64,000 nucleotides of DNA from UBA10365 sp041441915 (GCA_041441915.1 JASDRS010000023.1:1-64000); one strand, 5' to 3'. Positions 8,554 through 17,806 are shown, numbered from the stretch's first letter. Translations and numbers: made by a program. The notes: generated by a model not told the origin, from the sequence alone.

Positions 8554-8762
8554 GTATTTTAGGACACTTTATTATCAATAGGCATCACGGCAAGAATTTC
8601 TACTCTCGGTGCTCAGCTAAATGGGGATCGTTTTGTTAACCGTACAAGGTACATAGCTACCCTACCCGCCTCAAGTGGTTTTTTTGAAAGTACTTCCCAC
8701 CGGTTGATAAGCAACCTCCCAAAAAAGGATGCTTCTAAATGAGTTAAGCCTTACGAAACACA

Positions 8763-9977
8763 TCAAAGCCTTCTGGATGACCTCCGAGGGTTCAAACGCA
8801 ATATCAGAGGGATAACCGCTATTGTAAACAAGGCTGCGATAAGAAACGGTGCGCCTGGAAAATACACCCCTTTGTCATTTACGAACCACTCAAACACTCC
8901 AGTAAGCATAGGTGGTGCTACCACAGCAGCAAGCGATGCAAGAGACGCAATCACCCCCTGCACCAGACCTTGCTGTTCTGCACCAACCTGATTAGAGGCA
9001 AAGGCTGTCAGCAAAGGCGAAGCCATATCTGAGAGGGCGGCGATAGGCAAAACTACAGCCACGGCCCAAGCTGCGGTGGAAAAACCAAAGCCTACCAGCG
9101 CAATCACTGCAGCGACGTTAGCAATAATTAGAATTATATAATCACCAAAACGTTTGGTTAGTTGTGGCATTAGTAAAGCCTGCACTACCGCAATCAGGGC
9201 TCCATAGGCCGACAAGGTCAGCCCGATGGTGAACCCACCCCAACCAAACACCTCACGCCCCCAAAAGGCCCAGAGAGCCGAATAGACCATATTTGCGAAC
9301 TCAAAAACAAAGATACAGACCAGTGGGATCGCAAGCCCTGGGATAACGAAAGTTCGTGCAATAGACGCAAAAGGATTTAGGTCCCTTTTACCAAAGGAGC
9401 GGCGGTTTTCTTCTTTCAGGGATTCAGGCAAAATAAAAAAACCAAAAACCATATTGAGTGTTGAAAGCAGCGCCGCAATCAAGAAAGGTGCTGTGACATG
9501 CCAGCCTGATGAGATACCTCCAAGTGCAGGTCCGAAAATAAAACCGATGCCAAAGGCAGCACCAATCATACCATAGGCGGCGCCCCGCTCCTCGGGCTTG
9601 GTGATATCAGAAACATAGGCTGTTGCCGTGATGTATGTGGCACCAGCCATTCCCGCGATTACCCGGCCCATGAGTAATACCCAATAGGTCTGCGCCATAG
9701 CCATAATGATGTAATCAATCGCCAACGTAGCCAGCGCTGCAATCAATATCGGCCTGCGTCCATACGCATCTGAAAGACTGCCAACGATTGGACCAAATAG
9801 AAACATTGCCGCTGCATAGGCAGACATCATTACCCCGCCCCATAATGCCCCCTCCGCCGCGCTGCCAGCACCAACACGATCCATTAAGTCAGGCATGATT
9901 GGAAACACGATCCCAACCCCGATGGCATCAATCATCAAAGTGGTTAGAATGAAAAGAAAGGGGCCTGTTAACTTCAT
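8763..9977 (-). CDS. MFS efflux transporter, tetracycline-resistance (TetA) type
   Basis: 404 residues with twelve predicted membrane segments. Family marks are DAIGVGIVFPIMPDL in helix 1, the loop 2-3 motif GSLSDAYGRRPIL (MFS motif A), and GAAFGIGFIFGPALGG in helix 5 (motif C of drug:H+ antiporters). It should expel a drug-like or metabolic compound in exchange for protons; the substrate is not readable. No tetR-type repressor gene lies next to it, but TGTCAGG is repeated 4 bases apart just upstream (10037-10053). The ribosome site is weak. It is on the same strand as, and immediately downstream of, the fused integrase. Confidence 0.85.
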   Translation of the reverse strand: MKLTGPFLFILTTLMIDAIGVGIVFPIMPDLMDRVGAGSAAEGALWGGVMMSAYAAAMFLFGPIVGSLSDAYGRRPILIAALATLAIDYIIMAMAQTYWVLLMGRVIAGMAGATYITATAYVSDITKPEERGAAYGMIGAAFGIGFIFGPALGGISSGWHVTAPFLIAALLSTLNMVFGFFILPESLKEENRRSFGKRDLNPFASIARTFVIPGLAIPLVCIFVFEFANMVYSALWAFWGREVFGWGGFTIGLTLSAYGALIAVVQALLMPQLTKRFGDYIILIIANVAAVIALVGFGFSTAAWAVAVVLPIAALSDMASPLLTAFASNQVGAEQQGLVQGVIASLASLAAVVAPPMLTGVFEWFVNDKGVYFPGAPFLIAALFTIAVIPLILRLNPRRSSRRL

Positions 9978-10061
9978 TCCATTAACCGATACAATAAGCT
10001 TACTGCCTGCAAGGCTAAAATTGATAATTGATACTTGTCAGGACACTGTCAGGCTAAGTTG

Positions 10062-11786
10062 TCAAGTCCATGGGTGTGGTTTAAGATCAAGATGTGGAAT
10101 GTCTGCATCCAGCTTAATGCCGTCATCTACGGCTAGGCACTCAGTCTGTATTACTCTGATAGCATCAATCGGTATGGGCATCCGTTTGGTAACAGCACCA
10201 ACTTCAGGGACGTAAACGTCAGAAAATGGATTAGTCACGCTTAAGCCTCGCTCCGATATGCAAAGGCTGACCACTGCTTTAATTGTAGAAAACACCCGCT
10301 TGATCGAAGCGGCAGAGAGCCCCTTCCCTACCAGATGATCTCGAAACTCGGCTCCATGGCTTGGGACCAAATCTTCAAGATGAATGTCACCGATTCGCTC
10401 AATCAAGTAGCGCTCATTTCGAGCGGTGTAGATTTTAAAGGCATCAGGTTTACCGATAGCCTTAAGTTGGAGATGCAATTCAAAAGCATCAGACAGCCGA
10501 AAGTCTACACGCGTGCTCACTCGATCCTTCCCAACAATTAAGGACCGAGCTTTATCCGACCTGAAGTCGAGCACCTCTAGGCGCATTCGATCCCAAATAT
10601 TTTCCAAGCGACTGGATAACTCATGAGATAACCGAGCAGCCTTTATTTCTGATTTTGTGTGAAGGCATTTGACGAACCTAGGGTAACCTTTGCCATATCC
10701 CAGCCCCACACCAGCAGTTTTCCACCCACCTATCGCATCAACAATATCACTTGGGCACTCAACTGAACGTAATCTATCACGTAGGCTATGCCTAAAACTG
10801 TGTATAACACACCCATCTGGAACATACTCTTGAAGCCACTTATTTAAGCCACCACTAGCAGAGTTGGCATTACTTGAAATACCATTACAATATCTCAGGA
10901 ATGCAAAATCAGAAACTCCCTCGTGAGCCAAAATACGACCAGCAGCCCACAGAGCATGACCTGCCAATGGTATATTTCTTTTGCTTCCAACTGTTTTTAA
11001 CGAACGCCAGGGATGCGGCTTAAGCTGAATATGAGGGACACCATCATCAAGCTTGATATCCGTCCTTTGTAATCCAACTGCCTCACCTAACCGCATTCCA
11101 GTGTCACTGATTAGTCCGATGAGCCACCTCATGTCGTCATCCTTTGCCCTACATAAACCTTGGACTTGTTGGATATCGGATATTGGAATTGGTTTTCGTG
11201 TCTGATCCTGACCATCTTCTGGGAAATACGTTTTAGAAAAACCGTTGATGCATTCAATTCCATTTTCAGCAATTGCCAAATTCACGATTGCACGAACTGA
11301 AGAAAATATTCTCTTCACAGTCTTTATAGACATCTTCTTACTGATCAACCAATCACGAAAACCTGCGGCATCGGCAGATGAATAGCTTGGAATTGACCTG
11401 TCGCCTAAAACTTTGACAACATAACCAACATTTCTGGTCGCAGTACGTGTGAAAACAGCATCTTTGGTTTTACCCTTCAATCTTAGATAAAGCTCCAAAG
11501 CATCAGATATAGACATACCACCAGGGCCTGACTCCACATCACCTTTTCGGACAAGACTTGTGGCAGGTATGTCCATTTTTTGCAGTCTTAAGCCTAACCA
11601 ATAATCTTCAAGCCTTTGGGAAATTGAATTAGAAAACCTAACAGCAGTCGAAACTGATTTGGTTTTTAAGCTAAAGCTCAGGCGATTAACTGTATAAAAA
11701 TCAGACAAATCACATGAAATACGGCGCACATAATAGTAAATACCATCACGGAAGAGCATGTGATTTGCAGCACATTTGTTTCTCAT
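10062..11786 (-). CDS. Tyrosine recombinase: complete integrase fused to a truncated second integrase
   Basis: 574 residues from the first ATG (GGA 8 bases upstream), against ~370-400 for the family. Residues 1-50 match the short N-terminal domain with YYYVRRI. Residues ~85-185 are the SAM-like core-binding domain, and ~195-370 the catalytic domain with Arg in TGMRLGE (232), Lys in GSKRN (269), HSFRHSLR (329-332), GGW (355) and the tyrosine in GYGKGYP (364/368). All active-site residues are therefore present in the first copy. From ~375 a second, diverged copy begins (HTKSEIKAARLSHELS), repeats the core-binding domain, loses ~25 residues spanning its catalytic Arg, and ends at LKPHPWT. The gene starts 78 bases from the 3' end of tRNA-Leu, the usual site for an island integrase. 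Confidence 0.85.
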   Translation of the reverse strand: MRNKCAANHMLFRDGIYYYVRRISCDLSDFYTVNRLSFSLKTKSVSTAVRFSNSISQRLEDYWLGLRLQKMDIPATSLVRKGDVESGPGGMSISDALELYLRLKGKTKDAVFTRTATRNVGYVVKVLGDRSIPSYSSADAAGFRDWLISKKMSIKTVKRIFSSVRAIVNLAIAENGIECINGFSKTYFPEDGQDQTRKPIPISDIQQVQGLCRAKDDDMRWLIGLISDTGMRLGEAVGLQRTDIKLDDGVPHIQLKPHPWRSLKTVGSKRNIPLAGHALWAAGRILAHEGVSDFAFLRYCNGISSNANSASGGLNKWLQEYVPDGCVIHSFRHSLRDRLRSVECPSDIVDAIGGWKTAGVGLGYGKGYPRFVKCLHTKSEIKAARLSHELSSRLENIWDRMRLEVLDFRSDKARSLIVGKDRVSTRVDFRLSDAFELHLQLKAIGKPDAFKIYTARNERYLIERIGDIHLEDLVPSHGAEFRDHLVGKGLSAASIKRVFSTIKAVVSLCISERGLSVTNPFSDVYVPEVGAVTKRMPIPIDAIRVIQTECLAVDDGIKLDADIPHLDLKPHPWT

Positions 11787-11863
11787 TTTGTTATCCAGCC
11801 AACGACATGCAGACACCAAAAGTGTTACAATTCAATTGGATAGGCCAACTTTTTCGAGAACAA

Positions 11864-11950
11864 TGGTGCGGCTGAAAGGACTCGAACCTTCACGGGTGTT
11901 ACCCCACAGCGACCTCAACGCTGCGCGTCTACCAATTCCGCCACAGCCGC
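11864..11950 (-). tRNA. tRNA-Leu (anticodon GAG)
   Basis: On the minus strand the sequence folds as a class II tRNA with acceptor arms GCGGCTG and CAGCCGC, discriminator A and an encoded CCA. The anticodon loop TTGAGGT sits on an AGCG/CGCT stem and gives GAG (leucine, CTC/CTT). There is a long variable arm and a normal GGTTCGAGT T-loop. The 3' end faces the integrase gene, so this is the probable attachment site for the island. No second copy of the tRNA 3' end was seen to the left within the window. Confidence 0.95.
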
Positions 11951-12079
11951 ACATTGTCTGCCCCTTTTAGCGGGAGATTTTGGCAAATGAAAGTCCCATT
12001 TGGGCTCTTTTCAATAATCTTAAAGGATTGCATTTCGACCTTAATCGGGGCAAAATATCAAAAAATTAGGGGGACAAAT

Positions 12080-12730
12080 ATGATCGAATGGCGTCACATT
12101 GACGGATTGGCCCCCTATGACGCTACCCTCACTCAGATGGAGGCACAGGTGGCGCGGATTTCCGCCCAAACTGCCCCAGAATCTATTTGGCTTTTAGAAC
12201 ATCCTCCGCTTTATACCGCTGGCACATCGGCTCAAACGGACGATTTGCTGGGCCCTGATTTTTTTCCGGTGCATTATGCAGGGCGCGGTGGGCAATATAC
12301 CTATCACGGGCCTGGCCAAAGAGTGGCCTATATAATGCTTGACTTAAATCAGCGCGGTCGTGACGTGCGGCAATTTATTTGCCATTTGGAAAGCTGGGTC
12401 ATTGCCACATTGGCCGAGTTTAACGTCAAAGGCGAAAGGCGCGTCGGACGTGTGGGGGTTTGGGTTGCCCGCCCAGACCTGCCCCCTGCACCCAGTGGCG
12501 CTCTGCGCGAAGATAAAATAGCCGCCATCGGTGTAAAACTTCGAAAATGGGTTAGTTTTCATGGAATTTCTATAAATGTTGAACCTGATTTAAGCCACTA
12601 TAGCGGTATCGTTCCTTGCGGTATTTCTGAACATGGCGTGACATCATTGGTAGATTTGGGCCTGCCTGTGACACTGAGCGACCTTGATGTGGCACTGAAA
12701 TTGAGCTTTCCTAAAATTTTTGGGGCTTAG
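12080..12730 (+). CDS. lipB: Octanoyl-[acyl-carrier-protein]:protein N-octanoyltransferase LipB
   Basis: Moves octanoyl from acyl carrier protein to lipoyl domains of the dehydrogenase complexes and glycine cleavage H protein, the first step of lipoate assembly in the cytoplasm. 216 residues, normal for the family. Seen are GRGGQYTYHGPGQ (69-81), the catalytic Lys in KIAAIG (146) and the catalytic Cys in VPCGI (180). The start at 12080 has AGGGGGA just upstream; the frame runs further up to the tRNA but without a ribosome site. It stands alone between tRNA-Leu and ctaD, and is the first core gene after the accessory region. Confidence 0.95.
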   Translation: MIEWRHIDGLAPYDATLTQMEAQVARISAQTAPESIWLLEHPPLYTAGTSAQTDDLLGPDFFPVHYAGRGGQYTYHGPGQRVAYIMLDLNQRGRDVRQFICHLESWVIATLAEFNVKGERRVGRVGVWVARPDLPPAPSGALREDKIAAIGVKLRKWVSFHGISINVEPDLSHYSGIVPCGISEHGVTSLVDLGLPVTLSDLDVALKLSFPKIFGA

Positions 12731-12966
12731 GGCCCGTTTTACTTTTTAGGATTTTTCTAAAGCTCCCTCACAAATAACGAATTAGGGCTCATGTGTAAAA
12801 GCCTTTACTGTCAAAATAATCTTATTTTTACCCAAAAGGAAAATATCTGCCCCTGCGACAAATTCGAACATTGCCCAAACTCAGAACTCATTCTAGAACA
12901 GCCCTCGAAGCTGACCGTGACATCATTTGTCTGAGTTGCCTTGTAATTTTTTAAAAGGAGGCGCCA

Positions 12967-14637
12967 ATGGCCGACGCAGCCATTCAGGGCAACGACCACG
13001 AGGAGCGAGGGTTTTTTACCCGCTGGTTTATGTCAACAAACCACAAAGATATTGGGATTCTTTATCTCTTTTCAGGTGGTATTGCTGGTCTGATTTCAGT
13101 GATTTTCACCGTTTATATGCGCATGGAGCTGATGGATCCCGGCGTGCAATATATGTGTATGGAAGGCATGCGCCTTGTCGCCGACACCACAAGCAAATGC
13201 ACACCAAATGGTCAGATCTGGAACGTCGCGGTGACTACCCACGGCATATTGATGATGTTCTTCGTGGTGATTCCCGCGCTGTTCGGCGGCTTTGGAAATT
13301 ACTTCATGCCTTTGCAAATCGGCGCGCCCGACATGGCATTTCCACGTTTAAATAACCTGTCGTTCTGGCTTTTCATTGCAGGCACCAGCTTGGCTGTGGC
13401 CTCTTTGTTTGCGCCAGGTGACGGCGGCGGCGCCGGCGTGGGCGGCGGTTGGGTGCTTTACCCACCCTTATCAACGCTGGCTAACGGCTATGCGATGGAC
13501 TTGGCTATCTTTGCAGTCCACTTGTCGGGGGCTTCTTCAATCTTGGGCGCGATCAATATGATCACCACATTTCTAAATATGCGCGCACCCGGAATGACAA
13601 TGCATAAAGTGCCTTTGTTTGCTTGGTCGATCTTTGTAACCGCTTGGTTGATATTGCTCTCCTTGCCCGTCTTGGCAGGCGCAATCACTATGTTGCTGAC
13701 AGACCGCAATTTTGGAACCACATTCTTTGATGCTGCCAATGGTGGCGATCCTATCCTTTACCAGCATATTTTGTGGTTCTTTGGTCACCCAGAAGTGTAC
13801 ATAATCATCGTTCCGGGCTTTGGGATAATTTCACAGGTTATTTCCACCTTCTCAAAAAAGCCAATCTTTGGTTATTTGCCTATGGTTTATGCTATGGTGG
13901 CGATTGGGGTTTTGGGCTTTGTGGTTTGGGCTCACCATATGTACACGGTGGGCTTGTCGCTCACACAGCAATCTTACTTCATGGTGGCCACAATGGTGAT
14001 TGCGGTGCCCACTGGCATCAAGATTTTTAGCTGGATTGCAACGATGTGGGGCGGCTCAATAGAGTTTAAAACCCCGATGCTATGGGCTTTTGGCTTTATA
14101 TTTTTGTTTACCGTTGGTGGCGTGACAGGCATTGTTCTAAGCCAAGCAGGCATTGACCGCGCTTACCATGACACCTATTATGTTGTGGCACATTTCCACT
14201 ATGTAATGTCACTGGGTGCGGTGTTCGCGATATTTGCGGGCATTTATTTTTGGATTGGAAAAATGTCTGGCCGTCAATATCCAGAATGGGCTGGAAAATT
14301 GCACTTCTGGGCTATGTTTATAGGTTCAAACCTTACATTCTTCCCACAGCATTTCTTAGGCCGTCAGGGCATGCCACGCCGCTATATAGACTATCCTGAA
14401 GCTTTTGCTTACTGGAACTATATCTCGTCGATTGGTGCATTTTTGGCGTTTGCTTCCTTCGTCTTTTTTATTGGCATCGTATTCTATACGCTGTTCTTCG
14501 GCCGTAAAGTGACTGAAAATAACTATTGGAACGAATATGCCGATACATTGGAATGGACATTGCCTTGCCCACCCCCCGAGCACACGTTTGAGCAATTGCC
14601 CAAGCAATCTGACTGGGACAGGGTTAATGCGCATTAA
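12967..14637 (+). CDS. ctaD: Cytochrome c oxidase subunit I (aa3-type)
   Basis: Heme-copper catalytic subunit of the terminal oxidase in the inner membrane; reduces oxygen and pumps protons. 556 residues with twelve membrane helices. Visible are the start WFMSTNHKDIGILYL, the heme a ligand in VTTHGILMMFF, the Cu(B)/Tyr segment WFFGHPEVYIII, the K-channel lysine region, and the paired histidines in VAHFHYVMSLG. AAGGAGG lies 6 bases before the ATG. The gene is alone, with a clear terminator after it; subunits II and III and assembly factors are encoded at 55-59 kb, a split usual in Rhodobacteraceae. Confidence 0.97.
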   Translation: MADAAIQGNDHEERGFFTRWFMSTNHKDIGILYLFSGGIAGLISVIFTVYMRMELMDPGVQYMCMEGMRLVADTTSKCTPNGQIWNVAVTTHGILMMFFVVIPALFGGFGNYFMPLQIGAPDMAFPRLNNLSFWLFIAGTSLAVASLFAPGDGGGAGVGGGWVLYPPLSTLANGYAMDLAIFAVHLSGASSILGAINMITTFLNMRAPGMTMHKVPLFAWSIFVTAWLILLSLPVLAGAITMLLTDRNFGTTFFDAANGGDPILYQHILWFFGHPEVYIIIVPGFGIISQVISTFSKKPIFGYLPMVYAMVAIGVLGFVVWAHHMYTVGLSLTQQSYFMVATMVIAVPTGIKIFSWIATMWGGSIEFKTPMLWAFGFIFLFTVGGVTGIVLSQAGIDRAYHDTYYVVAHFHYVMSLGAVFAIFAGIYFWIGKMSGRQYPEWAGKLHFWAMFIGSNLTFFPQHFLGRQGMPRRYIDYPEAFAYWNYISSIGAFLAFASFVFFIGIVFYTLFFGRKVTENNYWNEYADTLEWTLPCPPPEHTFEQLPKQSDWDRVNAH

Positions 14638-14666
14638 TGTTCTTTAAATGAACTAAAATTTAAAAA

Positions 14667-14698
14667 TGGCCCTTGAGAAATCTAGGGCCAGTTTTGTT
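14667..14698 (+). terminator. Rho-independent terminator of ctaD
   Basis: TGGCCCT and AGGGCCA form a perfect 7-base stem around a 10-base loop, followed by GTTTTGTTT, 29 bases after the ctaD stop. Confidence 0.75.
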
Positions 14699-14699
14699 T

Positions 14700-15446
14700 A
14701 ATGATGGTATATATAAATCTAACTGGTGCCATCGCGAGCGTGCCGCATTGACCTGACCGTTAGCTGACTCACTTGGGTTTTGTATGGTTTATTGGCGTGA
14801 GCTCTGCGCTCTTTATTTTACCACTTTTAGCAGTGTTCAGAACGGCCCTCCTATGATTTTGGGCCGTAGCGGTATGGGGCACCAATTTGGCCATATACGC
14901 AGTTATACTTATAACCTTGGAAGGGTGCCAAGACACTGCCCAGCACAGTCCTGCACGGAACCCCTTGCAAGAATCGGGCTCCAATACCTATTGGCTGCGC
15001 GTCGAAAACCAAGCGGCCAAATGGCCTGGCTGAGAAGCGTGGGTCAGCTGCACAACCGATTTTCAAAAGTCGGCAGGTCACGGCCTCTAGTTGTTTTTGA
15101 GTTGGAGCAATTTTGGTATTCCTTCCGCTTGCAAAATGCATGGTTTTCCAAAAATCTTCGAGCGTTAACGTGGCCTTTGGAGCTGTTGAAGCGAACGGCA
15201 GAAGAGCCCGCGTCTCGATTGTTGAAAAGCCGAAGCGAAAGTGTGGTCCTGTCTCAGAAAATAAGATGACGTGTCCTCGCAAACCAGAAAGCTATTGGCA
15301 TCGACCAGCATGGCGGACAACGGGATAATTCGCGTTCACGGTCGCTTTGTCTGAGCTTTTGCAGCTGCTGCTGATGCTACAAGCAGAAAGCTTCGCAATG
15401 GCTTCTCTGATGCATTTTGACACCTCAATGGCAGCAATCGCTTTTT
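14700..15446. other. Non-coding or decayed stretch after ctaD
   Basis: About 750 bases without a gene I can support. Open frames exist on both strands (longest ~160 codons) but none resembles a known family or has a ribosome site. Because a broken ornithine cyclodeaminase follows on the minus strand, this may be the remains of further genes of the same former operon. Confidence 0.4.
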
Positions 15447-15825
15447 TCACAATTGACGCAGAATGGAGTCCGCTATCATCAGATCGAGATGGGCTCCACC
15501 TCCGTTTTTGAACACGGTTATGTCTTACGGGTTAGATCGGCCTTCAAAACCCGCAACCAGCGGGTAGTGGTCCGCAAGAATATCTGCTAACGTAATCGTG
15601 CAGCTGGCAAGTGGCATCTTCAACTCGCCGATGTGGGCCAGAGTTGTGTCCCAAGAGCCTACTAAAATGCTCGCCTTTTGGAGAAGCGCGCCATCGACCT
15701 CGCGCATGTCAATGCTAAAAGCCCCAGCGAGATCAACATGTGCGCCTGGTTGAACTCAATCCCCTTTTAGCACCGGCGTGGCGGACATGGTGGCCGCAGT
15801 GATGATGTCAGCGTTGTTCGTATAA
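15447..15825 (-). pseudogene. Ornithine cyclodeaminase / mu-crystallin family remnant
   Basis: The C-terminal ~125 codons of this family lie in one frame: NADIITAATMSATPVLKGD, then QPGAHVDLAGAF, MREVDGALLQKAS, LAHIGELKMPLA, and the ending FKNGGGAHLDLM..ILRQL. Two in-frame stop codons interrupt it: TGA at 15756-15758 where the family has Trp (GDW), and TAA at 15525-15527 just before DITVFKNGGG. The N-terminal half, including most of the nucleotide-binding fold, is gone. Intact members use NAD(P) to deaminate ornithine or reduce related imines. It is clearly inactive. Confidence 0.8.
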
Positions 15826-15946
15826 CTCCGTGTTCGGCAGCCCCACCCGACTTAGCAAAATTTAGGCCTACTTTGACAACTGAAGAGCTCTTGCAACTCG
15901 AGCAAGATCTAAACCGCACCTTAAACCGCCTCCATGGACCAATTTA

Positions 15947-16405
15947 TCAGGACAACATATCTTTCACTCGTGGCCCCACCACACCAAAATCCATCTGGCC
16001 GGTATATCTGCCCTTGAGGTCGGCCATGACTTTGCCGATGTCGCGAATCGATCCCGCACCACAGGCTGCAATAGCCACGCCAATGGCGACTGTCACTTCA
16101 TCGTCATCAAGTTGGCGGGGCAGAAACTCACCAATCACTGCAATTTCGGCAATTTCTTTTTCGGCTAGTTCCAAGCGCCCGCCCTCTTCATAGACTCGCG
16201 CACTTTCTTGGCGCTGCTTGACCATCTTGCCCAAGATACTCAAAATATCGCCATCTTCAACCGCGACATTTTCGCCATCAACCCGTGCGGCAATCTCGCG
16301 ATCTTTGATCGCAGCATTAATCAAGCGCAGAGCTGATAAACGGTCAACCTCTTTCGCGCGCATAGCGTCTTTCAATGCAACCTGTAGCTTATCGCGCAAT
16401 GTCAT
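15947..16405 (-). CDS. GatB/YqeY domain-containing protein
   Basis: 152-residue helical protein of the YqeY family, the stand-alone form of the tRNA-binding tail found in the amidotransferase subunit GatB. Typical is the start LRDKLQVALKDAMRAKEVDRLSALR, followed by IKDREI and the ending GKVMADLKGRYTGQMD. Its role is not firmly known; the GatB link suggests contact with tRNA. It is divergent from carA, with a 225-base shared upstream region. An arrangement with yqeY next to carA is common in Rhodobacteraceae. Confidence 0.9.
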   Translation of the reverse strand: MTLRDKLQVALKDAMRAKEVDRLSALRLINAAIKDREIAARVDGENVAVEDGDILSILGKMVKQRQESARVYEEGGRLELAEKEIAEIAVIGEFLPRQLDDDEVTVAIGVAIAACGAGSIRDIGKVMADLKGRYTGQMDFGVVGPRVKDMLS

Positions 16406-16630
16406 TGCTTACCTCTTGCCATTCAAGTCAATACATTAATCATTTAGATCGGTAAATACAACAAAGAGCTGGGTCAGCAAACCCCGCTTAGGGCTATTTG
16501 TAAGGGGAACTCGATAAAAGACCACAATTGCCGTATCTGGACGCACCAAAAACGTACCAACACTTGACCCGCAAAGGCCGTAAACATATTGTCTGCCACA
16601 CTTGCCGCAGATTGCCTTAAGGAATCGCCG

Positions 16631-17806
16631 ATGACCACCTTGCCTGAAAATGAGCCGCTGAAACCAACCGCTTGTTTGGTCCTGGGCAACGGTCAAGTGT
16701 TTTATGGAATGGGTTTTGGTGGCACGGGTGAGACGGTAGCCGAATTGGTGTTCAACACCGCCATGACTGGCTATCAAGAGATCATGACCGACCCATCCTA
16801 TGCCAGCCAGATTGTGACCTTCACCTTTCCCCATATTGGCAATACGGGCATGAACTTCGAAGATGACGAAGCTGCCACGCCAGTGGCAGCAGGCATGGTG
16901 GTAAAATGGTTGCCTACCCCCCCGTCAAACTGGCGCATGGCCCAAACCCTAAACGCGTGGATGACACAAAAGAATTGCATTGGGCTGAGCGGCATTGACA
17001 CACGCCGCTTGACTCGCGCCATTCGTCAACAGGGTGCACCACATGCGGCTCTTGCGCATAATCTGCGCGGCATATTTGACATTGGCAAATTAGTGGCCAA
17101 GGCCAACGCTTGGAAGGGCCTTGTCGGACTTGATTTGGCAAAAGATGTAAGCTGTGCGCAATCATATAAATGGAACGAAATGCGTTGGAACTGGCCGCAA
17201 GGATATGAGGATCGCATAGGCGCAGGCCTGAAAGTCGTGGCCATTGATTTCGGCGCGAAGCGCAACATTTTGCGTTGTCTAGCCTCGGTTGGCTGTGATG
17301 TAATAGTTTTGCCTGCCACGGCCACAACCGAGGAAATTTTGGCGCTTCAGCCCCAAGGTGTATTTTTGTCGAATGGACCGGGAGATCCTGCAGCTACTGG
17401 TGTGTATGCAGCGCCGATGATTAAGGGCCTTTTAGCTACTGATATGCCGGTATTTGGCATTTGTTTAGGCCACCAGATGTTGGCTTTGGCGCTGGGCGCA
17501 AAAACAGTTAAGATGAACCACGGCCACCATGGCGCCAACCATCCAGTGAAAGACCTAGACACGGGAAAGGTTGGAATCACTTCGATGAATCATGGCTTTG
17601 CTGTTGATGCGCAAAGCCTGCCCAAAGGCGTTCTCGAAACCCATGTATCGCTGTTTGACGGCTCAAACTGCGGCATTCGGGTGGAAGGCAAGCCGGTTTT
17701 TTCAGTGCAACATCACCCCGAAGCAAGCCCAGGCCCGCAAGACAGCTTTTACCTTTTTGAACGTTTTGCCACCGCCATGAAAGAACGTGCCACTATTTTA
17801 GTTTAG
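16631..17806 (+). CDS. carA: Carbamoyl-phosphate synthase small subunit
   Basis: Glutamine-hydrolysing subunit that delivers ammonia to CarB for carbamoyl phosphate, used in pyrimidine and arginine synthesis. 391 residues from the ATG at 16631, chosen because AAGGA lies 6 bases upstream. The N-terminal half shows ACLVLGNGQVFYGMGFG and FNTAMTGYQEIMTDPSY; the C-terminal class I amidotransferase has the Cys in FGICLGHQML and the His/Glu pair in QHHPEASPGP. carB is not adjacent, which is normal in this family of bacteria. Confidence 0.96.
   Translation: MTTLPENEPLKPTACLVLGNGQVFYGMGFGGTGETVAELVFNTAMTGYQEIMTDPSYASQIVTFTFPHIGNTGMNFEDDEAATPVAAGMVVKWLPTPPSNWRMAQTLNAWMTQKNCIGLSGIDTRRLTRAIRQQGAPHAALAHNLRGIFDIGKLVAKANAWKGLVGLDLAKDVSCAQSYKWNEMRWNWPQGYEDRIGAGLKVVAIDFGAKRNILRCLASVGCDVIVLPATATTEEILALQPQGVFLSNGPGDPAATGVYAAPMIKGLLATDMPVFGICLGHQMLALALGAKTVKMNHGHHGANHPVKDLDTGKVGITSMNHGFAVDAQSLPKGVLETHVSLFDGSNCGIRVEGKPVFSVQHHPEASPGPQDSFYLFERFATAMKERATILV

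Larger units (their letters stand above)
7864..8566 (-). mobile_element. Degraded IS3-family insertion sequence
   Basis: Read on the minus strand, the segment contains pieces of both transposase frames of an IS3-family element common in Rhodobacteraceae and rhizobia. From about 8480 to 8310 the frame encodes the end of OrfA (SKDFMEAGKK, DEVKDLRREARDLKKVV, ending HLLKKA and a stop). OrfB follows with frameshifts and a stop (MRHRASEKLKVH, TLAKLGIP), then ELSPRELAVIFTDKEG, SEASFYHVLK and FIVIKAANDFKDK in the last intact piece (8058-7864). The DDE catalytic region is missing. The possible outer end, TGTCCTAAAATAC on the minus strand near 8566, has the TG start expected of an IS3 end. The element cannot move by itself. 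Confidence 0.75.

Noticed and set aside
14784..15282. Open frames of 140-160 codons on both strands after ctaD
   Set aside because: No family likeness, no ribosome sites, unusual composition of the proteins; kept as an undefined stretch.
15525..15758. TGA standing at Trp positions here and in the GST remnant (39199-39201), hinting at a changed genetic code
   Set aside because: Core genes use TGA as a normal stop and TGG for Trp throughout; both cases lie in genes with other lesions, so they are nonsense mutations in pseudogenes.
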